Assembly (NCBI GenBank): GCA_020635695.1
Contig: JACJZH010000004.1
Location: forward strand, 124,001 to 188,000
DNA: 64,000 nucleotides
Direction of reading: 5' to 3'
Source of the DNA: Flavobacteriales bacterium
GTDB taxonomy: Bacteria; Bacteroidota; Bacteroidia; Flavobacteriales_F; PHOS-HE28
The notes below the pieces were generated by a model. It made no database searches and was not told the DNA's origin. It worked only from the letters and a program-made list of their open reading frames with translations. Below, in pieces: positions 48,737-58,015 of the stretch. Each line of letters opens with the position of its first letter. Within the stretch, counting starts at the first letter, position 1. Made by a program: the position numbers and the translations under genes.

Positions 48737-50855
48737 CGTGCCCCCGGTGTTCCCGCACCGTGCCCAGGCCGTCCTGCACCCGCAGCTTCCAGACGTACAC
48801 GCCTACCGGATGGGAATCCCCATCCCACCCTTCCCCGGGTCGTGTGCCGGTGAACACGATGCGGCCCCAGCGGTCGAACACCAGCAGTTCCCAGGCCCTG
48901 GGCACGACCACCGAGCTCACCGGAACCCACACATCGTTGTAGCCATCGCCATCGGGGGTGAAGGCATTGGGCGCGTAGAGGGCGTACTCCCCTTCCACAC
49001 AGACCTCGGTGGAGGTGGCATCGATGCAGCCCGCATCGTTCGCCACCTCCAGCACCACCGGGTAGCAGCCCACGTCCCCGTACGCGAAGCCGGGCGACGG
49101 CTCCTGGGAGACGCTGCCCGCAGGATCGCCGAACGACCAGTTCCAGCTGGTGGCGCCCTGGCTGCCGTCCTGAAAGCTGAACAGCGGATCGGCGATGGTG
49201 GCGACCAGTGGCGTGAAGCTGAACGCGGCCACAGGTGTGGGCAGGGCATTGATGAAAGCCACCTCGGTCGTGGTTCCGGCACACCCATTGGCATCGGTCA
49301 CGGTTAGCGAGACGTCGAAGGTGCCAGCTGCATAGCAGTGCTGGGGAGCGTTCGTTCCCGAGGTGCTCCCATCACCCAGGTCCCAGTCCCACGAAACGGC
49401 CCCGGGCGTCTGATCGGCAAGCTCCACGCAGTGATCGGCGCAACCTTCCGGCTCGTCCACAGTGAAGACGGGCACGACCTCGGGATGGAGCGCCACGATC
49501 ACCGACGCCGGTGCTGAGGTGCAGCCATTGGCATCGGTGGCCGTAGCTGTGTAGGTGCCGGGCTGGGCAGGAGCCAGCTGCGGTCCCGCAGGGGTCCAGG
49601 TGTATTGGAAACCACCCGCACCGCCTGAGGCAGAAGCAGACAGATCCAAAGTGTTACCTGGGCAGACGGTGGTGTCGTTCATCGCCTGCAGCACGACCGG
49701 CTGGGGATCGTTCACGGTGACGGTGGCCTGCGCGGGACAGCCGTCGGGCACGCTGGCGGTCACGGTGTAGGTGCCGGGGGCCAGGTTCCCCACGCTGTCG
49801 CCGGTGAAGCCGCCCGGCTGCCAGTCGAATTGGACGGGGGCCGGGGTCCCGGTGGCGATCGCCGTGGCCGCCCCTGTTCCCCCGTTGCACAGTGCGTCAA
49901 TGGCTGTGGCCGAGACCTCCAGGATGGTGACCGGGATCGTAAGGGTACCCGGATCGCTGCATGGCCCGTTCACGGTCAAGGTCACGTCGTAGGTGCCGGG
50001 TCCAGGGTACGTGTGGCTGGGGTCCTGCTGGGTGCTGGTGTTCTGAGCCCCGGAGCCCGGGTCGCCGAAATCCCAGCTGAAGCCCGTGGGGCATGAGGTG
50101 GCCTGCTGCGCGAAGTCCACGGTAAGGCCGTTGCAGGTGAAGGTGAAGTCCGCGTCGGTGGAAGGCGCCTCCTGGAGGAGGAAGTCGTCGATGGCGATGC
50201 CGTCGTAGTCGTTGCAGGTGGTGCCGGCGCCAAAGAGGAAGCGGAACTTCACCTGTGCAGCGTTGGCCGCCGCGGGCACGCAATGCTTCGCCTCCACCCA
50301 CTGGCCACTGCCGAAGCCGCCAGCACAGGCCCCCTGCGTGGGACCCACGCGTCCCGACCAGCCGTGGCGCGGACTGGCGAGCGTGAGGTTGTTGATGTTA
50401 CCGGTGTTGAACCAGTTGTCGTTCAGGCAATCCACCGGATCGCCCCAGGCCCCTACGTTGGTCCAGGTGAGGCCGCCGTCCGTGCTCACCTGCAGGCCGA
50501 GACCATCGTATTGACGTTCCACCTCCCAGAACAGTTGGAAGCTGACCCATGGATGGTCCATCCCGCTCAGGTCGAAGCAGGGGCTTTCCAGCCAGGACAT
50601 CTGGCCGAAGTTGTAGAAGGCCCCGGTGAGCCCTCCCACGCACCAGCTGTTCATTCCACCTCCGGCCGTATTGATCAGCGGATGCGCCGGAGCGCCCCAA
50701 GCCCAATCCGATGAAGTACCACCTGCGGTCCAAGCGGCCGAGCTTTCGAAATCCTCCAAGTACGGGAACGTCGCGATCGGCGACACGCACTGCGCGGCGA
50801 GTCCGCTCCCTGCAAGGGCGAGCAACAAGGTCGGAATGGTGCGGGCGAGGGACAT
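48720..50855 (-). CDS. secreted PKD-repeat protein with T9SS type B C-terminal domain
   Basis: A 711-residue secreted protein. The signal peptide is SLARTIPTLLLALAGSGLAAQ. An N-terminal MAM/jellyroll-like domain (about 30-200, YLEDFESSAAWTAGGTSSDW, GIAIDDFLLQE) is followed by PKD domains (SWDFGDPGSGAQNTSTQQDP, SWDWDLGDGSTSGTNAPQH, SWNWSFGDPAGSVSQEPS). The C-terminus (NAFTPDGDGYNDVWVPVS to GHVSLLR) is the gliding-type T9SS export domain. PKD domains mediate adhesion or polysaccharide binding. A GAACTTTG element lies 33 bases upstream on the minus strand (50889-50896). The start at 50855 gives the normal signal peptide. Confidence 0.85.
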   Translation of the reverse strand: MSLARTIPTLLLALAGSGLAAQCVSPIATFPYLEDFESSAAWTAGGTSSDWAWGAPAHPLINTAGGGMNSWCVGGLTGAFYNFGQMSWLESPCFDLSGMDHPWVSFQLFWEVERQYDGLGLQVSTDGGLTWTNVGAWGDPVDCLNDNWFNTGNINNLTLASPRHGWSGRVGPTQGACAGGFGSGQWVEAKHCVPAAANAAQVKFRFLFGAGTTCNDYDGIAIDDFLLQEAPSTDADFTFTCNGLTVDFAQQATSCPTGFSWDFGDPGSGAQNTSTQQDPSHTYPGPGTYDVTLTVNGPCSDPGTLTIPVTILEVSATAIDALCNGGTGAATAIATGTPAPVQFDWQPGGFTGDSVGNLAPGTYTVTASVPDGCPAQATVTVNDPQPVVLQAMNDTTVCPGNTLDLSASASGGAGGFQYTWTPAGPQLAPAQPGTYTATATDANGCTSAPASVIVALHPEVVPVFTVDEPEGCADHCVELADQTPGAVSWDWDLGDGSTSGTNAPQHCYAAGTFDVSLTVTDANGCAGTTTEVAFINALPTPVAAFSFTPLVATIADPLFSFQDGSQGATSWNWSFGDPAGSVSQEPSPGFAYGDVGCYPVVLEVANDAGCIDATSTEVCVEGEYALYAPNAFTPDGDGYNDVWVPVSSVVVPRAWELLVFDRWGRIVFTGTRPGEGWDGDSHPVGVYVWKLRVQDGLGTVREHRGHVSLLR

Positions 50856-50916
50856 GGTCCTTCCGGGTGTGGAACCCCTTGGAGGACGCAAAGTTCGGGT
50901 GATCGGTGGGCCGGGG

Positions 50917-51732
50917 TCAGCCTTTCTTGGCCCGCTCCCAATACGTGTCCATCTCGGACAGGGGCATGTCGGACAGCTCGCGGCCGTCGGCACGCACCGC
51001 CTGTTCCATGTGCTGGAAGCGCTGGATGAACTTGCGGTTGGTCCGTTCCAGGGCCTCGTCGGGGTCGATCCCCAGGAAACGCGCGTAGTTCACGATGCTG
51101 AAGAGCACATCGCCCAGTTCGCCGGCCGCCTTGTCGGAACCGGCGTCAACCTCGGCCTTCAGCTCGGCCAGCTCCTCGTGCACCTTGTCCCAGACCTGTC
51201 CGCGATCGTCCCAGTCGAAGCCCACGCCGCGGGCCTTGTCCTGGATGCGGATGGCCTTCACCAGCGAAGGCAGACCGCGCGGCACGCCCTCGAGCACGCT
51301 CGGGAACTTCCCTTTGACCGGTCGACCCGATGGGTCGACGCTACGGTCGTTCTCCCGGGCTTTCTCGGCCAGCTTGATCTTCTCCCAGTTGGCCTTCACC
51401 TCGGCCTCGTCCTTCACCTGCACGTCGCCGTAGATGTGCGGATGGCGATGGATGAGCTTGTCGCAGATGCCGTGCAGCACGTCCGTGATATCGAAGGCCT
51501 GCTTCTCGCTGCCGATCCGGGCGTAGAACACCATGTGCAACAGCAGGTCGCCCAGCTCCTTCTTCACCCCGTCCAGGTCACCCTCCAGGATGGCATCGCC
51601 CAGTTCGTAGGTCTCCTCGATGGTGAGAGGACGCAGGGTCTCCATGGTCTGCTTGCGGTCCCAGGGACATTGTTCGCGAAGCTCGTCCATGATGGTGAGC
51701 AGGCGCAGGAAGGCTTCGGCACGGGGGTCCAT
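50917..51732 (-). CDS. mazG: nucleoside triphosphate pyrophosphohydrolase MazG
   Basis: A 271-residue tandem MazG protein, near the usual 263 residues. Both halves carry the MazG metal motif with Glu and Asp residues (ETYELGDAILEGDLDGVKKELGDLLLHM and ELAELKAEVDAGSDKAAGELGDVLFSI), with PWDRKQTMETLRP at the N-terminus. It hydrolyses nucleoside triphosphates and may lower ppGpp signals. GACCTTTG (minus strand, 51737-51744) lies 4 bases before the start. It diverges from the reductase gene at 51808. Confidence 0.94.
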   Translation of the reverse strand: MDPRAEAFLRLLTIMDELREQCPWDRKQTMETLRPLTIEETYELGDAILEGDLDGVKKELGDLLLHMVFYARIGSEKQAFDITDVLHGICDKLIHRHPHIYGDVQVKDEAEVKANWEKIKLAEKARENDRSVDPSGRPVKGKFPSVLEGVPRGLPSLVKAIRIQDKARGVGFDWDDRGQVWDKVHEELAELKAEVDAGSDKAAGELGDVLFSIVNYARFLGIDPDEALERTNRKFIQRFQHMEQAVRADGRELSDMPLSEMDTYWERAKKG

Positions 51733-51807
51733 GCGGCAAAGGTCGTGATCGTCGGGAGGCCTGCCTCAGTGGCGATCTTTGAATGACCAATACCAACTGA
51801 TCCAGTC

Positions 51808-52449
51808 ATGAACATCGGCATCATCGGCACCGGCATCGTGGGCAGGACCCTGGCCGAAGGTTTTCTCAAGCATGGACATCAGGTCCGCCTGGCCACACGC
51901 CACCCGGAGAAGATCCAGGACTGGCTGGCGGAACACGGGCAGGTGGGCACTGGAACGCACAAGGAAGTGGCCGCCTGGGCGGAGCTGGTGGTGCTGGCCG
52001 TGAAAGGCACCGGTGCGGAGGCCGCCGTGCGGCTCTGCGACGCGAAGGACCTGGCCGGCAAGACCGTGATCGACGCCACGAACCCCATCGCGGAAGCCCC
52101 GCCGGAGAACGGCGTCCTGAAGTTCTTCACCACCCTGGACGACAGCCTCATGGAGCAGCTCCAGCGGGTGAATCCGGCGGCGCACTTCGTGAAGGCCTTC
52201 AACAGCGTGGGAAGCGCCCACATGGTGGGTCCGGACTTCGGTGGAACGAAACCCACGATGTTCATCTGCGGGAACGACGAAGGAGCCAAGGGGCAGGTGA
52301 CTGGGATCCTGGAAGCATTCGGCTGGGAAGTGGAGGACATGGGCGGTGCCGAAGCCGCGCGGGCCATTGAGCCGCTGTGCATGCTGTGGTGCATTCCCGG
52401 GTTCCTGCGGAACGAGTGGACGCATGCCTTCAAGCTGCTGAAAACCTGA
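51808..52449 (+). CDS. NADPH-dependent F420 reductase-type oxidoreductase
   Basis: A 213-residue oxidoreductase with an N-terminal NADP-binding fold (NIGIIGTGIVGRTLAEGFLKHGHQVRLATRHPEK) and the conserved KTVIDATNPIAE and FVKAFNSVG segments of the F420-dependent NADP reductase group. Bacteroidota generally lack F420, so the protein probably uses another substrate. GATCTTTG, one base off the promoter consensus, lies 26 bases upstream (51774-51781). It stands alone. Confidence 0.82.
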   Translation: MNIGIIGTGIVGRTLAEGFLKHGHQVRLATRHPEKIQDWLAEHGQVGTGTHKEVAAWAELVVLAVKGTGAEAAVRLCDAKDLAGKTVIDATNPIAEAPPENGVLKFFTTLDDSLMEQLQRVNPAAHFVKAFNSVGSAHMVGPDFGGTKPTMFICGNDEGAKGQVTGILEAFGWEVEDMGGAEAARAIEPLCMLWCIPGFLRNEWTHAFKLLKT

Positions 52450-52475
52450 GGCCGGCGGCCCGGTCCCTGCCTCCT

Positions 52476-52483
52476 TAATTTCG
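52476..52483 (+). promoter_or_regulatory. -7-type promoter element TAATTTCG
   Basis: TAnnTTnG match ending 6 bases before the ATG at 52490. Confidence 0.55.
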
Positions 52484-52489
52484 CGGGCC

Positions 52490-52777
52490 ATGGACAAGCC
52501 GCTCATCTACTTCTTCGGCCGTAACCCGGCCCTGATGACCATCGTGGACCAGCAGCTGAAAGCCTCTGGCATCAACGCACGGGGCTTCATGGAGGAGGGC
52601 GAACTGACCAAGGCGTTGGAGTCCGGCGAGGCCGGCATGCTGGTGATCGGCGGTGGCGTGGAGCCGGATCCCCGTCAACGCGTCAAGGAGCTCTGTGGCA
52701 GATTGGGCGTGCTCGTGCTGGAACACTGGGGTGGTCCCCAGATGCTTCCGGACGACATCGAGGATGCGCTGAGCTGA
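52490..52777 (+). CDS. small hypothetical protein upstream of a CrtA-like gene
   Basis: A 95-residue soluble protein (MDKPLIYFFGRNPALMTIVD). It is rich in alternating hydrophobic residues and resembles one half of a Rossmann or receiver-like fold (GMLVIGGGVEPDPRQRVKELC, LGVLVLEHWGGPQML). No family is recognised. It precedes the CrtA-like gene by a few bases and shares its promoter, so the two probably act together. It has no signal peptide or metal motif. Confidence 0.6.
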   Translation: MDKPLIYFFGRNPALMTIVDQQLKASGINARGFMEEGELTKALESGEAGMLVIGGGVEPDPRQRVKELCGRLGVLVLEHWGGPQMLPDDIEDALS

Positions 52778-52819
52778 TCCGTGAACCCTGGCTACGCGGG
52801 GGCGTTCTCCTTCCCGATC

Positions 52820-53545
52820 ATGGAACCGGCCCCGTACGTCACCATCACGTTCATGCGCTTTCCCCGCGGCGAGCGGCTCTGGGCCATGCGCCAGATGGCC
52901 GAGAAGCGTGCTCCCATGCGCGAAGTGGAAGGTCTTCTGTTCCACAAACTGTTGGGCACCGGCGGTGGACGCGGGTATAGCGGCCGTCCGGACCTGGGCA
53001 CCTATGCCGTGCTCGGCGCATGGCGCGGGGAGCAGGAAGGAAAGGAGTTCCTGAGCGGACATCCCGTGATGACGGACTATTGCCGGCACACCGAAGAGGT
53101 TTTCACACTCCATCTCAGCCCGCTTTCCAGCCGTGGATCCTGGTCGGGGCGCCAGCCGTTCAAGGCCGTCGAGGACCCTGCACCCGAAGCTCCCCTGGCC
53201 GTCATCACCCGGGCGACGATCCGTCCGCGCTATGTCCTGGGCTTCTGGAGCCAGGTCGGGCGCGTGAGCCGCTCGCTGGAGCAGCATCGTGAGGGGCTTC
53301 TGTTCACCAAGGGCATCGGTGAGCTGCCGTGGGTGGAGCAGGCCACTTTCAGCGTGTGGCGGTCGCTGCCGCACATGCAGGCCTTCGCCCATGCGCAGGG
53401 AACACCCCACGCGGAGGCCATCGCCCGCACCCGGAAGGCCGATGGATTCCGCGAGGAGCTCTACGCCCGTTTCCGGGTGACGGGCACTGAGGGCACCTGG
53501 AACGGCACCGATCCGGTGAGGGACGCCCACCACACGGCCGGCTGA
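52820..53545 (+). CDS. spheroidene monooxygenase (CrtA)-like carotenoid enzyme
   Basis: A 241-residue protein of the CrtA family. Family patterns are clear: LLGTGGGRGYSGRPDLGTYAVLGAW-type segment, LSPLSSRGSWSGRQPF, ITRATIRPRYVLGFW, LPWVEQATFSVWRSLPHMQAFA and EGTWNGTDP. CrtA adds oxygen to acyclic carotenoids in purple bacteria; a related flavobacterial enzyme is a carotenoid 2-hydroxylase. The product here may be a modified carotenoid. A GTG at 52781 would add 13 residues and start 3 bases after the previous stop. No other crt gene is in the window. Confidence 0.8.
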   Translation: MEPAPYVTITFMRFPRGERLWAMRQMAEKRAPMREVEGLLFHKLLGTGGGRGYSGRPDLGTYAVLGAWRGEQEGKEFLSGHPVMTDYCRHTEEVFTLHLSPLSSRGSWSGRQPFKAVEDPAPEAPLAVITRATIRPRYVLGFWSQVGRVSRSLEQHREGLLFTKGIGELPWVEQATFSVWRSLPHMQAFAHAQGTPHAEAIARTRKADGFREELYARFRVTGTEGTWNGTDPVRDAHHTAG

Positions 53546-53573
53546 GCACATACGCTGGCCCGTCCAACCCCGT

Positions 53574-53581
53574 TATCTTGG
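53574..53581 (+). promoter_or_regulatory. -7-type promoter element TATCTTGG
   Basis: TAnnTTnG match ending 10 bases before the ATG of the TonB receptor at 53592. Confidence 0.55.
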
Positions 53582-53591
53582 CCGGCCGCTC

Positions 53592-56111
53592 ATGCGAACC
53601 TGGCTCTCCGCGTGCTTCCTGCTGCTCCTTCCGTGGGCCTCCCTGGGCCAGGGATCGGGCGTGCTGTCGGGCGTGGTCACCGACCCCGGAGGCCTGCCGT
53701 TGACGGGGGCCAACGTAACCGTGGAAGGTACCCGCACCGGCGTGGCCTGCGACGCCAATGGCCGGTATGAACTGCGACTACCGGCTGACACCACGCTCAC
53801 CATCCGGTTCAGTTTCACGGGTATGGTGGCCCGCACCGAGCAGGTGCGCCTGTCCCCCGGCGAGGAGCGGCGCCTGAGCGTCCAGCTCACCTTCGTGACC
53901 TTGAACGTGGTGGACATCGAGGCCCGGCGCGAACGCGAGTCCGGGCTGGAGAAGATCGACCCGAAGCTCAGCACCCTGATGCCCAACCCCCAGGGCGGCG
54001 TGGAGGCCCTCCTGCGCGGACAGATGGGCTTCGTGAGCCGCAACGAACTGAGCGCGGGCTACTCCGTGCGGGGCGGCAACTTCGACGAGAACCTCGTGTA
54101 CGTGAACAACATCGAGGTGTACCGCCCCTTCCTGGTGCGGGCAGGCCAGCAGGAGGGGCTCAGCTTCCCCAACCCCGACCTGATCGAGCGCATCCAGTTC
54201 AGTGCCGGCGGCTTCGAGGCCCGCTACGGGGACAAGATGAGCAGCGTGCTGGACATCCGGTACAAGCGGCCGAAGGAGTTCCACGGCTCGGCCATGGCCA
54301 GCCTGCTGGGCGGTTCCTTCCACATCGAGAGCGCCATGGCGAAGAAGCGCATCCGGCAGGTCACCGGCTTCCGCTACCGCACCAACCGGCTGGTGTTGGA
54401 GGGGCTGGACACCGAGGCCGAGTACGACCCGCGCTACACCGACCTGCAGAGCTACTGGACCTACGACGCCAGCGACAAGGTGGAGATCGGCCTGCTGGGC
54501 ATCTACTCCCGCAACCGCTACGACCAGGTGCCCCAGAGCCGCGAGACCGAGCTCGGCAACTTCGACCAGGCCCTGCGCTTCACCGTGTTCTTCGACGGCC
54601 GCGAACGCACCCAGTTCGAGACCTTCTTCGGCGCGCTGAACGTGAACGTGAAGGCCCGCAAGGACATGCTGCTGCAGTTCACCACCAGCGCCTACCGCAC
54701 CTTCGAGAGCGAGCGCTTCGACATCCTGGGGCAGTACTTCCTGGACGAGCTGGACCGCGACCTGGGCAGCGACCAGTTCGGCGAGGTGGTGCGCAACCTG
54801 GGCGTGGGCACCTTCCTGGACCATGCCCGCAACGACCTGGACGCCACCGTGCTCAGCTTCGCCCACAAGGGCTACCTGGAGCACGCCGAAGGCGCGCAGT
54901 ACCTGCAGTGGGGCGCGGACGCCCGCATCGAGACCATCAACGACAAGCTGAGCGAGTGGACCATGATCGACTCCGCGGACTACAGCATTCCGCAGAGCAC
55001 CGGCGAGGACCTGGAGCTGCAGTACAGCCTCAAGAGCCGGCTGGACATCGAGAGCACCCGCCTGCAGGCCTACGTGCAGAACTCCTGGAGCTGGGACCTG
55101 GGCGATGACCGGGGCCTGTCGCTGATCGCCGGGGTGCGCGGTCAACATTGGACCTACAACGGGCAGACCGTCGTGAGCCCTCGTTTCCGGCTGAACTACC
55201 GCCCGGGTTGGCGCACCGTGAACGCGGAAGGCGACACCGTGCTGCGCGACTACTCCTTCTGGCTGGCCGGCGGGCTCTACTACCAGCCGCCCTTCTACCG
55301 TGAGTTGCGCCGGCTTGATGGCACGCTGAACCCCGACATCCGGGCGCAACGGTCCATCCACGTGCTGCTGGGCATGGACCGCCTCTTCACCATCTGGGAG
55401 CGGCCCTTCAAGTTCAGCGCCGAGGCCTACTACAAGGCCATGGACGACCTGATCCCCTACGAGGTGGACAACGTGCGGATCCGTTACTACGGCACCAACA
55501 ACAGCCGTGGCTACGCGGCGGGCCTGGACATGAAGCTGAACGGCGAGTTCGTCAAGGGCGTGGAGTCGTGGATCAGCATGGGCGTGCTCAGCACCTTCGA
55601 GGACCTCACCGACGACTTCTACTACGACCGGTTCAATGCCAATGGCGACCTGATCGTACCCGGCTTCACCTTCGACCAGGTGGCGGTGGACAGCGTGCGG
55701 CGCGAACCCGGGAACATCCCCCGCCCCACCGACCAGCGCGTCAACTTCGCCCTCTTCTTCCAGGACGAGATGCCCAAGTTCCCCACCTTCAAGGTGCATG
55801 TGAACCTGGTCTTCGGAACGGGCCTCCCCTTCGGCCCGCCCAACGAGACGCGCTATGCCGACACCCTGCGCACCTCGCTGTACCGCCGGGTGGACATCGG
55901 GTTCAGCAAGCAGTTCCTGGGAGCGCCCGGCCAGCCCGAAAGCAAGCTGGGGATCCAGGACCTCTTCCTCACGGTGGAGGTCTTCAACCTGCTGGACATC
56001 AACAACACGATCGACTACACCTGGGTGCAGGACGTGGGCGGGCGCTACTACGCCATCCCCGATTTCCTCACGCCCAGACGGCTCAACGTGAAGCTCGTCG
56101 CGCGGTTCTAG
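53592..56111 (+). CDS. TonB-dependent outer-membrane receptor with carboxypeptidase-like domain
   Basis: An 839-residue outer-membrane receptor. Signal peptide, then a CarboxypepD_reg-like domain (about 22-105, LSGVVTDPGGLPLTGANVTVEGTRTGV), a plug domain (about 115-230, YSVRGGNFDENLVYVNNIEVY, GGFEARYGDKMSSVLDI) and a beta-barrel of about 600 residues ending in VKLVARF with a terminal Phe. It lacks a SusD partner next to it, so it is not a classical glycan pair. The substrate is unknown. It is monocistronic behind its promoter element. Confidence 0.88.
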   Translation: MRTWLSACFLLLLPWASLGQGSGVLSGVVTDPGGLPLTGANVTVEGTRTGVACDANGRYELRLPADTTLTIRFSFTGMVARTEQVRLSPGEERRLSVQLTFVTLNVVDIEARRERESGLEKIDPKLSTLMPNPQGGVEALLRGQMGFVSRNELSAGYSVRGGNFDENLVYVNNIEVYRPFLVRAGQQEGLSFPNPDLIERIQFSAGGFEARYGDKMSSVLDIRYKRPKEFHGSAMASLLGGSFHIESAMAKKRIRQVTGFRYRTNRLVLEGLDTEAEYDPRYTDLQSYWTYDASDKVEIGLLGIYSRNRYDQVPQSRETELGNFDQALRFTVFFDGRERTQFETFFGALNVNVKARKDMLLQFTTSAYRTFESERFDILGQYFLDELDRDLGSDQFGEVVRNLGVGTFLDHARNDLDATVLSFAHKGYLEHAEGAQYLQWGADARIETINDKLSEWTMIDSADYSIPQSTGEDLELQYSLKSRLDIESTRLQAYVQNSWSWDLGDDRGLSLIAGVRGQHWTYNGQTVVSPRFRLNYRPGWRTVNAEGDTVLRDYSFWLAGGLYYQPPFYRELRRLDGTLNPDIRAQRSIHVLLGMDRLFTIWERPFKFSAEAYYKAMDDLIPYEVDNVRIRYYGTNNSRGYAAGLDMKLNGEFVKGVESWISMGVLSTFEDLTDDFYYDRFNANGDLIVPGFTFDQVAVDSVRREPGNIPRPTDQRVNFALFFQDEMPKFPTFKVHVNLVFGTGLPFGPPNETRYADTLRTSLYRRVDIGFSKQFLGAPGQPESKLGIQDLFLTVEVFNLLDINNTIDYTWVQDVGGRYYAIPDFLTPRRLNVKLVARF

Positions 56112-56135
56112 TTGCGGCCAGGGCCCGTCCGCGCC

Positions 56136-56143
56136 TATTTTAG
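56136..56143 (+). promoter_or_regulatory. -7-type promoter element TATTTTAG
   Basis: TAnnTTnG match ending 24 bases before the ATG at 56168. Confidence 0.5.
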
Positions 56144-56167
56144 CGGTCGGCCCAGCGCCTTCCGTGC

Positions 56168-56551
56168 ATGAACAAGCTCCTTTTCCTTCTGATCCCCTTG
56201 GCCCTCGTGGCCTGCACCGGCAGCAAGAAGTTCGTGGCCGCCAGCTTCCCCGATGGCAAACCGGAGGTGGTGGTGTACATGGAGGGCAAGGGCGAGGATG
56301 CCGAAAAGGTGATGGAGAAGGTCTACTACCCCAACGGACAGCTTGAATACGTGGGGCGCTTCCAGAACGGGGTGGAGCACGGCGAGTGGGTCTATTATTA
56401 CGAGGACGGCACGAAGAAGTATTTGGAGAACTGGCAGAACGGCCTGGAACATGGCGTCCACCTGGACTATTCGCCGGACGGGCAGGTGTACCGGGAACTG
56501 CACTACGACCAGGGCCGCCTGGTGAAGACCATCGACCGCAGCCGGGACTGA
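56168..56551 (+). CDS. MORN-repeat lipoprotein (YwqK-like)
   Basis: A 127-residue lipoprotein (signal MNKLLFLLIPLALVAC, lipobox LVAC). It has three or four MORN_2 repeats (KVYYPNGQLEYVGRFQNGVEHGEWVYYYEDG-type and ENWQNGLEHGVHLDYSPDG). It is a shorter relative of the lipoprotein encoded at 10477. The repeats fold as beta-hairpins and probably bind membranes or proteins. The serine hydrolase gene follows after 34 bases and may be co-transcribed. Confidence 0.75.
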   Translation: MNKLLFLLIPLALVACTGSKKFVAASFPDGKPEVVVYMEGKGEDAEKVMEKVYYPNGQLEYVGRFQNGVEHGEWVYYYEDGTKKYLENWQNGLEHGVHLDYSPDGQVYRELHYDQGRLVKTIDRSRD

Positions 56552-56585
56552 TCGAACCTTCGGCACCCGGGCCGGTCCTACCCCC

Positions 56586-57893
56586 ATGCTGAGGACCCTG
56601 ACCATCCTGCTCCTGCTCGCTGCCACCGGCACACGGGCGCAGCAGTTGTACTTCCCCCCGAACACCGGCACCACCTGGGACACGCTCTCCCCCGCCAGCC
56701 TGGGCTGGTGCACGGACAGCATCCCCCCGCTCTACGACTTCCTGGAGCAGAGCAACTCCAAGGCCTTCCTGGTGCTGAAGGACGGGCGCATGGTACTGGA
56801 GAAGTACTTCGGCACCTTCACACAGGACAGCCTGTGGTACTGGGCCAGCGCGGGCAAGAGCCTCACTGCCTTCCTGGTGGGCAAGGCCCGGGAGGATGGC
56901 TTCCTCGACATCACGGACACCTCCGCACAGTACCTCGGGAACGGCTGGACCAGTTGCCCGCCGGACAAGGAGGAGAAGATCACCGTGTGGCACCAACTGA
57001 CCATGACCAGCGGACTGGATGACGGCAACGGGAACGTGGACTGCACCGATCCTGTCTGCCTGGAATACCTGGCCGATGCCGGCACCCGATGGGCCTACCA
57101 CAACGCACCCTACACCCTCCTGGACAGCGTGATCGAGAACGCCACCGGGCAGACCTTGAACGCCTACCTCTTCAACGAGTTGACGCTGACCACGGGGCTC
57201 ACCGGGGCCTACCTGCCCATCGGGTACAACAACGTGATGTTCAGCACCCCGCGCAACATGGCCCGCTTCGGGCTGCTGATGCAGGCGGGCGGCACCTGGA
57301 ACGGCAATGTGGTGATGGCCGACACCGCCTACCTGCACGCCATGGTGACCCCGAGCCAGGCGCTGAACCCGGCCTACGGCTACCTCTGGTGGCTGAACGG
57401 GCAGAGCAGCTACAAGCTCCCGGGCTTCCAGTTCGACATTCCCGGCCCGATCATGCCGAACGCCCCGATGGACGCGTTCAACGCCATGGGCAAGAACGGC
57501 CAGCTGATCAACGTGAGCCCCTCCACCGGCCTGGTGGTGGTGCGCGTGGGCGACCTGCCCGGCGGGCTCTTCGTGCCCAACCTGTACAACGACAGCATCT
57601 GGATCCACCTGAACAAGGTGATCTGCGACGCCCAGACCGGCCTCGCGGAAGTGCACGAGGAACGACAGGCGCTGCCCTACCCCAACCCGGCCTCGGACCA
57701 GGTGCGCTGGCCCTTGGAACCCGGGAACACGGTGCTTGGCGTCACCGCCATCGGCATGGACGGGAGGCGTATTCCCTTGAGCTGGAACGGCGAGTTGGTC
57801 GAGCTTGGAGGACTAACGCCTGGCACCTATGTGCTGGAACGTCGGTTTGGGAAAGGCCTCATCGAACGAGCACGAATGAACGTGGTGCGATAG
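56586..57893 (+). CDS. secreted serine hydrolase (beta-lactamase family) with T9SS type A sorting domain
   Basis: A 435-residue secreted enzyme of the class C beta-lactamase/penicillin-binding fold. Signal peptide to TRAQ; the nucleophile motif SAGK is at Ser88-Lys91 and the YHN motif at Tyr171-Asn173. The third KTG-like motif is less clear, perhaps GKNGQ near residue 303. Family members include esterases and D-amino-acid peptidases. The C-terminus (LPYPNPASDQVRWPL to MNVVR) is a T9SS type A domain. Its end lies 2 bases from the left copy of the 29-bp repeat at 57895. Confidence 0.85.
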   Translation: MLRTLTILLLLAATGTRAQQLYFPPNTGTTWDTLSPASLGWCTDSIPPLYDFLEQSNSKAFLVLKDGRMVLEKYFGTFTQDSLWYWASAGKSLTAFLVGKAREDGFLDITDTSAQYLGNGWTSCPPDKEEKITVWHQLTMTSGLDDGNGNVDCTDPVCLEYLADAGTRWAYHNAPYTLLDSVIENATGQTLNAYLFNELTLTTGLTGAYLPIGYNNVMFSTPRNMARFGLLMQAGGTWNGNVVMADTAYLHAMVTPSQALNPAYGYLWWLNGQSSYKLPGFQFDIPGPIMPNAPMDAFNAMGKNGQLINVSPSTGLVVVRVGDLPGGLFVPNLYNDSIWIHLNKVICDAQTGLAEVHEERQALPYPNPASDQVRWPLEPGNTVLGVTAIGMDGRRIPLSWNGELVELGGLTPGTYVLERRFGKGLIERARMNVVR

Positions 57894-57894
57894 C

Positions 57895-57923
57895 CGCTCA
57901 CGCGAACTGTCCCACGCTCGTGC
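57895..57923. repeat. left copy of the 29-bp direct repeat of the rocD 3' end
   Basis: Identical over 29 bases to 59211-59239, which is the last eight codons, stop and 3 bases after rocD. The two copies are 1,316 bp apart and bracket the toxin-antitoxin pair and one unknown gene. Confidence 0.85.
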
Positions 57924-57963
57924 AGAGTTCCTCGTCGAGCTCCAACGCCTTGGGAAGATCACG

Positions 57964-57971
57964 TAGCTTGG
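57964..57971 (+). promoter_or_regulatory. -7-type promoter element TAGCTTGG
   Basis: TAnnTTnG match ending 44 bases before the ATG at 58016. Confidence 0.4.
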
Positions 57972-58015
57972 TAAATCGACCAGAAGATCTTTCCAGCGAT
58001 AACGTGACGGCCAAC

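Noticed and set aside
53778..57656. Very long open frame (about 1,290 codons) on the minus strand across the TonB receptor, MORN lipoprotein and serine hydrolase
   Set aside because: It is antisense to three genes with clear domain motifs. Its translation is low-complexity, rich in Val, Gly, His and Gln, as expected opposite GC-rich genes.
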